Positions 1 through 8,458 of a stretch of DNA of 32,059 nt are shown one piece after another; the stretch's first letter is position 1; every line of letters starts with the position of its first letter. Made by a program: the position numbers and the translations under genes. Source of the DNA: an uncultured Clostridia bacterium (GTDB lineage: Bacteria > Bacillota > Clostridia > TANB77 > CAG-508). The stretch spans positions 1 through 32,059 of the forward strand of contig CALXVN010000008.1 of the NCBI GenBank assembly GCA_944392085.1. Direction: 5' to 3'. The notes beneath the pieces are model-generated. The model did not search any database. It saw only the letters and a list, made by a program, of their open reading frames with translations, and was not told the origin of the DNA.

Positions 1-1114
1 ATAATCTGATATAAGTTTATTATCTTTGCATTTTTTTTTTTTTTTAATCAATTCTTCTAAATTATTATATACCATCCCAATATCATTTTTGAGATAGTCA
101 ACAGTTGCATTATTTGAACTTGAAATACATGGTATACCAAATTGCATTGCTTCCAATGGCGTCAGTGGTGCACATTCATACCATTTACTTGGGATAATTA
201 AACATCTTGCTTTCTTCATTATTTTTTTAACTTCTAATGGATTTTTCCAACCCAAAAATTCTATAGAAGGATACTCCTTTTCTAGCTTTTCCTTAATATC
301 TCCATCTCCAACGACAATACCTTTTGAACATGTTTTCTTAATTGCTTCACAAAAAACATCAACTCCTTTTTCTTTCGATATTCTTCCAACATATAGAAAG
401 TAATCACTGTTTTCTGGTTTTTCTTTTTTAGCATTAACTTCAAAATCAATTGGATTATATATCCTTGTGATTTTACAACTATTTTTTAAACAATTTCGTA
501 AAATTTTCTCACTAAAATCTGATATGCTAATTGCATAATTAATTTTTTTTACATTCTTTTTATATATTATTTGTCTAAAGATTCGGTATATTTTAAAAAC
601 ATAATTACGTGAATCACAATTACAAAATAAACATTTGGTAGATAAAGGTTTGAATTTACATATCTTATTTTTTTTGTAATTAAAGTATCCGACCGTTAGG
701 ACAACCAATAAAATAGTCATGCATAGTTAAAATACATTTAAAATTTAATTTATTGCATAAATCAAATACTTCTGAAGTTACTGCTTTTGACCAACTATGA
801 ACGTGCACTATAGTATCTTGATAATTGCAACTTAAAAGTAATTTTTTAAATTCTTTTCTAAATTTAAAGTTGCATATTCCATTGATAATTCCTTTAATTT
901 TATTTTTTTGTTCTAAAGCATTGCCCTGATTTGTAGAAATTTGAGTTACTTTAGGGTTTAATTCACTGGATTTTCCTCTACTATTGCACGAAAAAAAAAC
1001 AATATTTACATACGGATATTTTTCTGCTAAGACATTTGCAGTTTGAATAGCAACTTTATCTTCTCCTCCGCAAATAAAGTCCGAATCATTTACGATTATT
1101 ACATTTCTTAACAT
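1..1114 (-). CDS. GT4 glycosyltransferase, 3'-partial, needs +1 shift at an in-frame CGG
   Basis: Glycosyltransferase of the GT-B fold, probably adding a sugar to a lipid-linked exopolysaccharide intermediate at the cytoplasmic face. The start is the ATG at 1114, which has GGAG nine bases upstream; a TTG at 1129 would also be in frame but has no ribosome site. It overlaps the preceding gene's end by 29 bases. Residues 1-141 form the acceptor half, ending in MHDYFIGCPNG. The zero frame then reads GGT CGG ATA CTT TAA and stops. Shifting +1 at CGG gives PNG-G-YFNYKKNKIC, as I remember this family, and the frame stays open to base 1 (about 370 residues). The second half has VGRISKEKG near 241-249 and the donor-site E-x7-E in ECAPLTPLE near 313-321. 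A run of 15 A in the coding strand (31-45) encodes five lysines. The C-terminus lies outside the window. The family call is firm; the sugar is unknown. Confidence 0.85.
688..691 (-). other. Putative +1 recoding site 1 (CGGA) in the glycosyltransferase
   Basis: Coding strand reads GGT CGG ATA CTT TAA in the zero frame, with CGG as codon 142. Skipping one base gives GGT C GGA TAC TTT, which restores an open frame of at least 229 codons with conserved GT4 motifs. Removing the C yields a second glycine, matching the GG(Y/F)FNY pattern I recall from relatives. The site is not in a homopolymer run, so a simple length error in a run is not an obvious cause. Confidence 0.7.
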
Positions 1115-2213
1115 CTTTATATTCTCCAATCATATTTTCGTATGTCTTTTCTAAAAAAATAGTACAACTAACAATATCAAATTTTTCAAATTTATTACTT
1201 GCTCTTTTTATATTTTTCATTTTTAAGATATTATCTGCCCATTTTTTTGGATTCTCTGATAAGTCAATCTTAACAGAATAATCTGATAATAAAATTTCAT
1301 CTGTTATACTAGAACTACAAATAAAAGGTAATCCGGATGCTTGGGCTTCTACTCCAACTAAAGGCAAACCTTCATATAAACTAGGAAGTACAAAGCAATC
1401 CATTGCCATCATTAATTTATTAACGTCATTTCTATATCCTAAAAATATTATTTTTTTATCTATTTTCATAGCATTAGCCTTATTAATTATATCTTCCTTT
1501 AATGGTCCTTCTCCAATTAAAAGTAATGTTGATTTTGGTTCAATTAGCAATATTTGGTTAAAAATCTCAATCAAATATTCATGATTTTTTTGTTTATTAA
1601 ATCTTCCTACATGTCCTATAACCAAATTATCCTCATCTATATTTAGTTCTTTTCTTATTTTTATTCTTACATTTTCATCATATTTAAAATCATTTAAGTC
1701 AACAGCATTATTAATTATTTTAAATTTTTCACTTTTTACATTTTTTTTAAAAAACCAAATTCCTGCTTTATCAGAACATGCCCAATAATTTGTGGCTAAA
1801 AAAGGAATAAAGTTTCTATTAATATTATGTAGCACTTTTTTAACTATTCCTTTATCGCTTGATGAATTATGAGAATGAGCAATAATAAATTTAGCATGAG
1901 CAATTTTAGCAGCAATCAATGGATAAATCATAACTGCTGAATTCATGTTACAATGAACAATACTATAATTATTTTCTTTAATAATTTTAATAACATCCTT
2001 AATATATTTTATTGGGTGCTTATAATAATTTGAAACCTCATAAATTTTTCCGCCACTTTTCTCTATTTCATCTTGATAGCATAATTTATTATTATATATG
2101 TTTGTAAAATCAAATTGTATTTTTGATTTATCAATATTTCTATAATAATTTATTAAAAATGTTTCTATACCTCCTTGATTATCAGTCATTCCCATTTGTA
2201 ATATTCTAATCAT
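1086..2213 (-). CDS. GT4 family glycosyltransferase (EpsF-like)
   Basis: Retaining GT-B glycosyltransferase of 375 residues, a likely exopolysaccharide sugar transferase. The start is the ATG at 2213: GGAG lies about eight bases upstream and the coding sequence overlaps the preceding stop by 8 bases (ATGATTAG), a translational-coupling arrangement. An in-frame ATG at 2225 overlaps that ribosome site and is less likely. The N-terminal half begins MIRILQMGMTDNQGG, with the glycine-rich acceptor loop. The C-terminal half carries GHVGRFNKQKNH and the E-x7-E donor signature in YEGLPLVGVEAQ. It is clearly paralogous to the gene at 2206-3330 (shared NYYR-IDK-KIQFDF, IVH and IAHSH blocks), so a tandem duplication is likely. 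Donor and acceptor cannot be told from the sequence. Confidence 0.9.
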   Translation of the reverse strand: MIRILQMGMTDNQGGIETFLINYYRNIDKSKIQFDFTNIYNNKLCYQDEIEKSGGKIYEVSNYYKHPIKYIKDVIKIIKENNYSIVHCNMNSAVMIYPLIAAKIAHAKFIIAHSHNSSSDKGIVKKVLHNINRNFIPFLATNYWACSDKAGIWFFKKNVKSEKFKIINNAVDLNDFKYDENVRIKIRKELNIDEDNLVIGHVGRFNKQKNHEYLIEIFNQILLIEPKSTLLLIGEGPLKEDIINKANAMKIDKKIIFLGYRNDVNKLMMAMDCFVLPSLYEGLPLVGVEAQASGLPFICSSSITDEILLSDYSVKIDLSENPKKWADNILKMKNIKRASNKFEKFDIVSCTIFLEKTYENMIGEYKDVKKCNNRK

Positions 2214-3330
2214 ATTTTGCTCCATTTTTCAAATAAAATTTTTCTATTTTTTTTATTTCTTTGCGTATATCATAACAATTATTCTTTATTATACATTCAC
2301 TCCTGCTAAGTTTTGTATCACATATTAACTTTTTTATAATTTTTAACCATTTATTTGTCTGTGATTTTAAATCGATAAATTCTATATTTTTATTAATTTT
2401 TGCTATCTCTGGCACTTCACTCGATGCAACACATGGTAAATTTGAATATTGTGCTTCTATTAATACCATACCTAATCCCTCATATAAGCTTGGTAATACA
2501 AACACATCCATTGCTTGATATAATCTATTAGCGTCTTTTCTTTGTCCTAAAAAAATCACACTATTATCTAGTCCTAATTTTTTTACTTTTTCTTTTATCA
2601 TTTCTTGTAATGGGCCTTGTCCTACTAATAATAAAAGTGAATTAGTTCTTTCTTTATGTACTTCATTAAATATATCTATCAAAAAGGTATGATTTTTTTG
2701 TGGTACAAATCTGCCTATGTGTCCTATTACTAATGTATCATCTGTAATATTTAACTCTTTTCTTACTTCTTTTCTTATATTTTCGTCATACTTAAATTTT
2801 TCTATATCTATTGCATTATTTAATATATATACATTGCCTTTATCAAATTCTTTATTTCCAAATAACCATCTTCCAGCAAGTTCACTACATGCAAAATAAT
2901 CAGTAGCATAAATCTTTGAAAATGGTCTTAATAATTGTTTTATTAAGTTTTTCTTCCATTCTTTTTTATTTGTTGTTGAATGTGAATGTGCAATTCTTAC
3001 AGGTATACCACATTTTTTTGCAATTCTTAATGGAAAGATGCTTAAGGTATTTATATGTGAATGCACAATTTTATAATTATTTTCTTTAAATATTTTTGAT
3101 AATTCTCTATTATATTTAAAAATATGTTGATATGGAGGAACTAATATTACTTTTCCACCTAATCTTTCTATTTCTTCATAAGGAATATTAGTAGAATCAC
3201 TATCACATATAAAATCAAATTGTATTTTATTTTTATCTATGTATCTGTAATAATTCATTACAACAGACTCTACTCCTCCACCAACCCATTTGCCAATTAT
3301 ATGTGCAATTCTAATTGGTTTTTCTTCCAT
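2206..3330 (-). CDS. GT4 family glycosyltransferase (EpsF-like), paralogue of its neighbour
   Basis: GT-B glycosyltransferase of 374 residues in the exopolysaccharide operon. The ATG at 3330 is preceded by AAGGAG at good spacing. That ribosome site lies inside the last codons of the sugar transferase gene, whose stop is one base upstream, so the two are probably translationally coupled. Motifs: GGGVESVVMNYY near the N-terminus, RIAHSHS mid-protein, GHIGRFVPQKNH at the start of the donor domain, and E-x7-E in YEGLGMVLIEAQ. No in-frame CGG was found. Its partner enzymes suggest it extends the repeat unit started by the priming transferase upstream; the sugar specificity is unknown. Confidence 0.9.
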   Translation of the reverse strand: MEEKPIRIAHIIGKWVGGGVESVVMNYYRYIDKNKIQFDFICDSDSTNIPYEEIERLGGKVILVPPYQHIFKYNRELSKIFKENNYKIVHSHINTLSIFPLRIAKKCGIPVRIAHSHSTTNKKEWKKNLIKQLLRPFSKIYATDYFACSELAGRWLFGNKEFDKGNVYILNNAIDIEKFKYDENIRKEVRKELNITDDTLVIGHIGRFVPQKNHTFLIDIFNEVHKERTNSLLLLVGQGPLQEMIKEKVKKLGLDNSVIFLGQRKDANRLYQAMDVFVLPSLYEGLGMVLIEAQYSNLPCVASSEVPEIAKINKNIEFIDLKSQTNKWLKIIKKLICDTKLSRSECIIKNNCYDIRKEIKKIEKFYLKNGAKYD

Positions 3331-3331
3331 C

Positions 3332-4093
3332 TTAAATTGCTCCTTCTTTTTTTACGACTCTTTTAACAGTTGCAAAAAGTAATTTTAAATCTATCTTTAA
3401 TGATAATCTTTGATAATATCTAATGTCCATTATTAGTCTTTCTTTGAATGTAACATCACTTCTTCCTGCTACTTGCCAGTATCCTGTTACACCTGGCTTC
3501 ATAGAAACTATTGTTTCATAAATTTCTCCCATATCTTCTTTTTCTCTTGGTAAATATGGTCTTGGTCCCACTAAACTCATTTCTCCCTTTAGCACATTGA
3601 TGAATTGTGGAAATTCATCAAGTGATGTTTTTCTTAAAAATTTACCAACTTTAGTTATTCTAGGATCATTTTTTAATTTTTTATACTCTTCATATTCTTT
3701 TCTTGCTTCTTCATTTTCTGCTAAATATTTAAATAAAATTTCATCTGCACCTTCTACCATTGAGCGAAATTTATACATCTTAAATAATTTTCCATTTTTT
3801 CCTATTCTCTCATGTGAATAAAAAATTTTTCCTTTATCTCCGCTTATTCGATTTGCTATGTATACAATTGCTACTAGTGGGATTAAAATTAATGTTCCTA
3901 CTAATCCTCCGCAAATGTCAAAAAACCTTTTAATGATTTTTTCTATGTATAAAACAACTTTTTTCTTTTCTTGCCTGCAACTTAATGCTTTTACATTTAC
4001 ATTTTCTTGTATTTTTTCTTTAGTTGGCACTCCTAAATATATGTCAGCATCATTTAAAGCTACTTCAGCAAATCCCATTACTTGTGCTTTCAT
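3332..4093 (-). CDS. Undecaprenyl-phosphate sugar phosphotransferase (priming, WcaJ/EpsL type)
   Basis: Bacterial sugar transferase of 253 residues that moves a sugar 1-phosphate from a nucleotide sugar to undecaprenyl phosphate, starting polysaccharide repeat-unit synthesis at the membrane. About 50 soluble residues precede KRFFDI and one membrane helix (about 58-82). The catalytic region then follows, with YKFRSM, LRKTSLDEFPQF, LVGPRP and YWQVAGRSDVTF in the family order. It lacks the extra N-terminal membrane bundle of full-length WbaP/WcaJ, as is common in small Gram-positive enzymes. It sits 28 bases after the VanZ-like gene and directly before the GT4 genes, which supports a role as the first enzyme of the pathway. 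Confidence 0.93.
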   Translation of the reverse strand: MKAQVMGFAEVALNDADIYLGVPTKEKIQENVNVKALSCRQEKKKVVLYIEKIIKRFFDICGGLVGTLILIPLVAIVYIANRISGDKGKIFYSHERIGKNGKLFKMYKFRSMVEGADEILFKYLAENEEARKEYEEYKKLKNDPRITKVGKFLRKTSLDEFPQFINVLKGEMSLVGPRPYLPREKEDMGEIYETIVSMKPGVTGYWQVAGRSDVTFKERLIMDIRYYQRLSLKIDLKLLFATVKRVVKKEGAI

Positions 4094-4121
4094 TACTATT
4101 TCCCCCCTAAAAAATCGTAAT

Positions 4122-4628
4122 TTATTTTCTCTTTTTTCTAATTAATGATATTATTACTAAAACTATTAAACATCCTATTGTTACTCCGATAGTATCAATC
4201 ATCACATCTGTTAGTAATGCGGTTCTTCCTGGTACAAAGCTTTGATGAAGTTCATCAAATGCAGCATATCCTAACCCTGCTAAAATTGTTATTGCAATTT
4301 TCTCACCTTTTTTAAATCTAAATAAGTTTATAAATGACATTACTAAAATTCCTAAAATCATATATATAGTAAAATGTGCCATTTTTCTAAGTATGTGTTC
4401 TACTTGCAATGATGAATCAAAAAAATTGCTTTGTAAAAATATTTTGCTTTTCTCTGCTAAGTTTATTATGTACATTGTAAGTCCTCTACTTAGGCTGGTA
4501 GATTGTTCTGCATCTTGCCCAGAAAATTTAAATATTATTATAAATGTTATAATTATTAATACTAAAAGTACTATTTTTATTAAAGTTTTTGTTCCTTTTT
4601 TTGTCTTGTTTTTTTCTATCTGTTCCAT
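4122..4628 (-). CDS. VanZ-like family membrane protein
   Basis: Small integral membrane protein of 168 residues. Family marks are visible: FSGQDAEQS after the first helix, RKMAHFTIY mid-protein, and DELHQSFVPGR followed by DVMIDTIG near the end. Three or four membrane helices are predicted by eye. VanZ itself gives low-level teicoplanin resistance, but most chromosomal VanZ-like proteins have no assigned role, and many lie in polysaccharide or teichoic-acid loci, as here. It is the first gene after the promoter at 4691-4719 and has AAAGGAA upstream of the ATG at 4628. Function in polysaccharide synthesis is inferred from position only. Confidence 0.88.
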   Translation of the reverse strand: MEQIEKNKTKKGTKTLIKIVLLVLIIITFIIIFKFSGQDAEQSTSLSRGLTMYIINLAEKSKIFLQSNFFDSSLQVEHILRKMAHFTIYMILGILVMSFINLFRFKKGEKIAITILAGLGYAAFDELHQSFVPGRTALLTDVMIDTIGVTIGCLIVLVIISLIRKKRK

Positions 4629-4690
4629 TGAATTCCTTTTCTTGTTTTCATAATTTTTTTATGGTAATTTAATATTAACCATACAAATTA

Positions 4691-4719
4691 ATTATACTAC
4701 TTTTTTATATTTTTTACAA
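4691..4719 (-). promoter_or_regulatory. Housekeeping promoter of the exopolysaccharide operon
   Basis: Reading leftwards: TTGTAA (4719-4714), a 17-base spacer, then TATAAT (4696-4691), close to the sigma-A consensus. Transcription would begin near 4684, about 55 bases before the VanZ-like start, and run through the sugar transferase and GT4 genes. Confidence 0.65.
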
Positions 4720-4749
4720 CCTATTTTGACATTATATTTATATTTTTTT

Positions 4750-4786
4750 AACAAAAAAATAGCTATCACTTTTTTTAGTGATAACT
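4750..4786 (-). terminator. Rho-independent terminator after the membrane protein gene at 4820
   Basis: On the minus strand AGTTATCACT, an A6 loop, then AGTGATAGCT, with one G-U pair, followed by ATTTTTTT. It separates the surface block from the exopolysaccharide promoter. A plus-strand T tract on the other side means it could also work in reverse. Confidence 0.8.
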
Positions 4787-4819
4787 ACTTTTTTAGAACT
4801 ATTTAAATTTTAATTTTTT

Positions 4820-5644
4820 TTAAGTTAAGTACTTCTTATTAATTACATTGTAAACCAAACTTAATATAACTCCAAATACTAATAAGATTCCTCCTGCTAT
4901 TATTACTTTAAATAATAAATCATCTAGTACTAATTGTATTACTTTAGTTGTTGCTTGGTTTATTAACATTATATTTTTTAAATCTGTTTTACTTTCTATT
5001 ATCAGCTTTGATACTAATATAAACAAACCTGATGCCATTGTTGCTATTGAAATATATTTTAATCCTATTATTTGTTTAATATTTATAATTACAATTATCA
5101 AAAATACTATTGTAGTAGCTATGTATATTGCAATTTGTGCTTTGTCTGCTAAATTTAATATTTTTGAAAATGTGCTTCCTATTTCATTAACAACATTAGT
5201 AGAATATGATATCTGAGATTCATAAGCATTTTCTATTGCTTTTAAATATTCTTGCATTGCTTCTTCTTCGAAGTCTACTACTTTACCTTCTTTTTCTACT
5301 TCAGCTTCAATATTCTTTTTTAAGTTTTCTATAATTTCAGAAGTATCAATTTCTATCTTTTTTCCTTCATAAATACTGTCAATAACATTATTAATATCAT
5401 TTGTAAGTTTTTCTATTGTAAATAAATCTTCAAGTACATCATCTGTCAAACCTGATTGTATAGTATAATTCTTAAATTGATCTATTACTTCTGCATCCAT
5501 TCTTTCATAATATTTTGCTTCTTCTAATTTAGATATTACATACTGTTTGTTCATAATAGTAGATTTAACCATTGTAAAAATACATGTAATAATAATTAAG
5601 ATAGCAAGGATAAATGAAAGAATGTATGATATTATTTTTTTCAT
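4820..5644 (-). CDS. Hypothetical membrane protein with extracytoplasmic helical domain
   Basis: Not recognised. A 274-residue protein starting MKKIISYILSF, with a hydrophobic helix at about 7-27. A mostly acidic, helix-rich domain follows (about 30-165) and should lie outside the cell, then three further membrane helices (about 170-190, 197-215, 245-265). It starts about 30 bases after the sortase stop and ends at a strong terminator, so it is probably the last gene of the substrate, sortase and membrane-protein unit starting from the promoter at 6878-6906. That context suggests a role in export, assembly or anchoring of the small substrate, but no motif supports a specific function. Confidence 0.75.
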   Translation of the reverse strand: MKKIISYILSFILAILIIITCIFTMVKSTIMNKQYVISKLEEAKYYERMDAEVIDQFKNYTIQSGLTDDVLEDLFTIEKLTNDINNVIDSIYEGKKIEIDTSEIIENLKKNIEAEVEKEGKVVDFEEEAMQEYLKAIENAYESQISYSTNVVNEIGSTFSKILNLADKAQIAIYIATTIVFLIIVIINIKQIIGLKYISIATMASGLFILVSKLIIESKTDLKNIMLINQATTKVIQLVLDDLLFKVIIAGGILLVFGVILSLVYNVINKKYLT

Positions 5645-5677
5645 TTATTTTCACGTTCCTTTCCTTATTTTTTACTA

Positions 5678-6310
5678 CTAATTAAATTGTTTATCTACTA
5701 ATTTTGAATATGCAATAAATCTTTGAGTTGCATGCCCAAAAGTATTTACTGGATAGCAAGTATATAAATCTAAAATTTCTTCTTCATTTTGAATTTCTAT
5801 AGCATCCACTTCAGTTTTATGTACTATTTTTGTATCATATACTTCATAAGTAAATTTTCCATAATTTGTTTCAATTATAATTTGTGCACCTATTTCTATT
5901 TTTGACAAATCATATAAATAACCTTTTGTATTATGTGCCATACATACTATTGTTCCGCCTTCACCAGGGAAATAGCTACCACTTGAATGGCCTACACCAT
6001 TTCTTAAAATTGGTAAGGTATCTCCATAATATAATGGTAAATCAACATTTAGAGAATCTATTTTTAAATTTCCATATTTTGTGCCATATTCAGGATAATT
6101 TTCTAAGCGCTTAGTTACACTATTTAATTTTACATCTTCTAATACTACATTACTAGTATCTATGGATACTTTATTAACTAGTGAAATTGCCAAACTAATG
6201 CTTTTACCAAATACAGCATATATTGTTCCTAATATAATAAGTACAAATATAATAGCAACTATTAGGTTAATAATAGTTGCTATCAAAGTACTTTGATTTT
6301 TTCTATGCAT
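5678..6310 (-). CDS. Class D-like sortase
   Basis: Membrane-bound cysteine transpeptidase of 210 residues that cleaves a C-terminal sorting signal and joins the protein to cell-wall peptide. One N-terminal helix (about 9-33) anchors it with the catalytic domain outside. The catalytic triad is visible: His126 in CMAHN, Cys185 in LYTCYPV and Arg197 in ATQRF. TCYP followed by a glycine and an arginine a dozen residues later is typical of class D. Its ATG at 6310 overlaps the end of the probable substrate gene by 8 bases, so the two are translationally coupled. This arrangement points to a dedicated sortase for that small surface protein. Confidence 0.9.
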   Translation of the reverse strand: MHRKNQSTLIATIINLIVAIIFVLIILGTIYAVFGKSISLAISLVNKVSIDTSNVVLEDVKLNSVTKRLENYPEYGTKYGNLKIDSLNVDLPLYYGDTLPILRNGVGHSSGSYFPGEGGTIVCMAHNTKGYLYDLSKIEIGAQIIIETNYGKFTYEVYDTKIVHKTEVDAIEIQNEEEILDLYTCYPVNTFGHATQRFIAYSKLVDKQFN

Positions 6311-6842
6311 TAGCTCTTGCTCTTTTTACAACAACTGCAGCGATGGCAATTACTGCTACAGCTAAGATAGCTACATATACATAATTTGCTGAACCTGTTT
6401 GTACTAATTCATCATTTGATACTATAGAACTTGATTCAATTAGCTTTCCATCTTTGTAAACAGATAGTGTTTTTGAAGATGCATCATAGCTTAATGTTAA
6501 TCCTAATTCTTCTGCTGCTGAATTAGCAATACTAATTATTTTGTTTTTGTCTGCTTGGCTTAATTTAGTAAGATCTGTTTCACCAGCTTCATCCATTATA
6601 GCAATAACTTCATCAACTTTTGCAATAATGCTATCAGCTTGTTCTGCTGTTACTTCATTGTCATTTAAATATCTTTCAATTTTTACTTTATCAGCTTCTG
6701 AGATTGAAACTTTTTCTCCTGCAACTGTAAATTCTTTTGAAAGATAATCTAATAGTTCACTTTCTGTAGCAGCATTTACTGTTCCTACTAAAGCTCCCAT
6801 CAACATAACAACTAATAGTGTTACTACGGCTAATCTTTTCAT
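6303..6842 (-). CDS. Small secreted surface protein with QTGS sorting signal
   Basis: A 179-residue exported protein of unknown role. A signal peptide covers about residues 1-25 (ending VNAA). An acidic helical domain follows, then a short strand-rich segment (LTLSYDASSKTLSVYKDGK). The C-terminus has LVQTGSANY, a hydrophobic helix and a basic tail KRARANA, the order expected of a sortase sorting signal, though QTG replaces the usual LPXTG. The class D-like sortase gene overlaps it by 8 bases and is the natural partner. Start ATG 6842 has AAAGGAG upstream, and the promoter at 6878-6906 drives it. Confidence 0.8.
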   Translation of the reverse strand: MKRLAVVTLLVVMLMGALVGTVNAATESELLDYLSKEFTVAGEKVSISEADKVKIERYLNDNEVTAEQADSIIAKVDEVIAIMDEAGETDLTKLSQADKNKIISIANSAAEELGLTLSYDASSKTLSVYKDGKLIESSSIVSNDELVQTGSANYVYVAILAVAVIAIAAVVVKRARANA

Positions 6843-6877
6843 AGTAAATTACTCCTTTCATTTTTTAATCTGTTCTA

Positions 6878-6906
6878 ATTATAACATTGAGTAAATTAAA
6901 AATCAA
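6878..6906 (-). promoter_or_regulatory. Promoter of the surface-protein and sortase operon
   Basis: Minus strand TTGATT (6906-6901), a 17-base spacer, TATAAT (6883-6878). The predicted start near 6871 gives a leader of about 30 bases before the AAAGGAG site and the ATG at 6842. Confidence 0.7.
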
Positions 6907-6925
6907 TACAAGTTATTAATTTTTT

Positions 6926-8194
6926 TTACTTTTTTGTACTATATTCGTTTTTAATTCTTATAAAGACTACTCCAATCACAATTATAGCAAGCATTTCCCC
7001 TATTACCAATATTACCATATTTTCTGTTTTTTTATTATTTTTTATTTCTTCACTACTTATTTCATCACTTTCATCATTTTCATTACTCATTTCTTCTAGC
7101 ACTATATTTGCTTCTTCTATTATATTTTGCTTTTCTTCCTCATATTGTACTTCTTCTTCGCTATTTCTTCTATGTGCATTTATATAATATTTTTTAGTTG
7201 TAATATTATCTTTGGCTGTAATACTAATAATAATTTGATTATCACCGATTTTTAAATTTTCATTTCCGCTTATTTCTACTTTAGCAGACTCATCTGATGA
7301 TACTGCAAATATATTTAATTTATCTACCTCATTTGACACTTCTACAGAATAATTAGTTATATTTTTATCAAATTCTGGTGTTGGCTCAAAATATTCCACA
7401 GCTAATATATCTAAATCAGCATTTGCATTTTCTGTGTTTTTAGTCTTTGTAACATTTATTATATATTCATTAATCTTGCTTTTATCTTTTGAAGTAACCT
7501 TTATTTTAATTTTATTTAATCCATTTTTTAAATTATCATTTCCTGTTATATCTACTTGTGCTCCACTATTTGAAGGAATTGCAGTTATATCTAGTTTTTT
7601 AACATTTTCGTCTACTAATAAATAATACTCATTAATATTTTTATCAAAATTAGGATTTATTCCTTCCATATTTACTCTCATTATTTGTAAAGTTGCATCA
7701 TCATCTTTTGCACTATCCTCTACTATTTCTTCTATTTGCTCTGTACTATTAACTTGTTTTTCCTCTCCTATCACTACTTCTGTTTGATTATATTTTATAC
7801 CAATTTCTTTTCCGTTTTCACCATATATTTCTGCTATAATATTAAACATTGCTACTCCATCTTGTTTTGCTTTAAATTTAATATTTGTAAGTTCTTCTAT
7901 TGTTTGATTTTTACCTGTTTCTGAAAACCAAGTACATATTATTTTATCATCTACTATATTCATATTTTCTTCATTTGATACACATTCTACTCTTTCTTTA
8001 TCATAATATAACCAGATTGTATATGCTGCAATTTCTTCGTTTTCCAAATCAGCAGTTAATGTAATTTCTTCATTTTTTTGTATATTATTTTCACTTACAT
8101 CTAATGTAATTTCCGCTTCTGCAAAACACTGTAACGATAGCACAGTAAAAAATATTATTAAAATAAAACTAAATGAACATATAATTTTTTTCAT
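6926..8194 (-). CDS. Membrane-anchored cohesin-like and cadherin-like beta-sandwich protein
   Basis: Exported 422-residue protein. It has a signal peptide (1-25) and a cohesin-like beta domain (about 28-150: LDVSENNIQKNEEITL, then an LYYDKERVECV strand). An acidic linker precedes two repeats of the cadherin-like beta-sandwich type (about 168-250 and 256-340), both with the pattern P-FDKNI--Y, V-KL-I-A, A-V-I-GN-NLK-G-N-I-I. An acidic stretch leads to one C-terminal membrane helix (about 395-415) with a short basic tail and no LPXTG motif. So it is held by the membrane rather than by sortase. Its neighbour encodes a dockerin enzyme, so it could be a docking partner. The cohesin call rests on pattern only. 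Confidence 0.75.
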   Translation of the reverse strand: MKKIICSFSFILIIFFTVLSLQCFAEAEITLDVSENNIQKNEEITLTADLENEEIAAYTIWLYYDKERVECVSNEENMNIVDDKIICTWFSETGKNQTIEELTNIKFKAKQDGVAMFNIIAEIYGENGKEIGIKYNQTEVVIGEEKQVNSTEQIEEIVEDSAKDDDATLQIMRVNMEGINPNFDKNINEYYLLVDENVKKLDITAIPSNSGAQVDITGNDNLKNGLNKIKIKVTSKDKSKINEYIINVTKTKNTENANADLDILAVEYFEPTPEFDKNITNYSVEVSNEVDKLNIFAVSSDESAKVEISGNENLKIGDNQIIISITAKDNITTKKYYINAHRRNSEEEVQYEEEKQNIIEEANIVLEEMSNENDESDEISSEEIKNNKKTENMVILVIGEMLAIIVIGVVFIRIKNEYSTKK

Positions 8195-8275
8195 TAAAAA
8201 AATCCTTCTTACTATATTTAGATTTTTAAAGGAATCTATAAACTTTAAAAGATTAATGTCTTTGACTATAATAAT

Positions 8276-8457
8276 AAGCTAGATATATGTTTATTTTGAG
8301 ACATTTTGCAGTTCGCGTAGCGTTCAAACGAGCGTTTTAACGCGAGTGCGCTTGAAGAAGCCTTCATTCCATGCAAATAAAAAGAATTTTTATTTGCATG
8401 ATAAGTGGCTTCGACAACAAGAACAAAAAATTCGAAAAATAAACATATATCTAGCTT
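8276..8457. repeat. 182-bp palindromic element with 22-bp terminal inverted repeats
   Basis: A perfect 22-base inverted repeat (8276-8297 and 8436-8457) encloses further palindromes. These include a 14-base-pair perfect hairpin with a 3-base loop at 8370-8400 and a GC-rich hairpin-forming stretch at 8311-8350 that stands out against the AT-rich surroundings. It ends one base before the stop codon of the dockerin gene (8459) and lies upstream of the cohesin-like gene. No coding sequence fits inside. It resembles a miniature inverted-repeat element; a terminator or leader role is also possible. No clear target-site duplication was seen. Confidence 0.7.
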
Positions 8458-8458
8458 T

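Noticed and set aside
4122..4628. VanZ as a glycopeptide resistance gene
   Set aside because: No vanHAX or vanRS genes are near; the setting is an exopolysaccharide operon.
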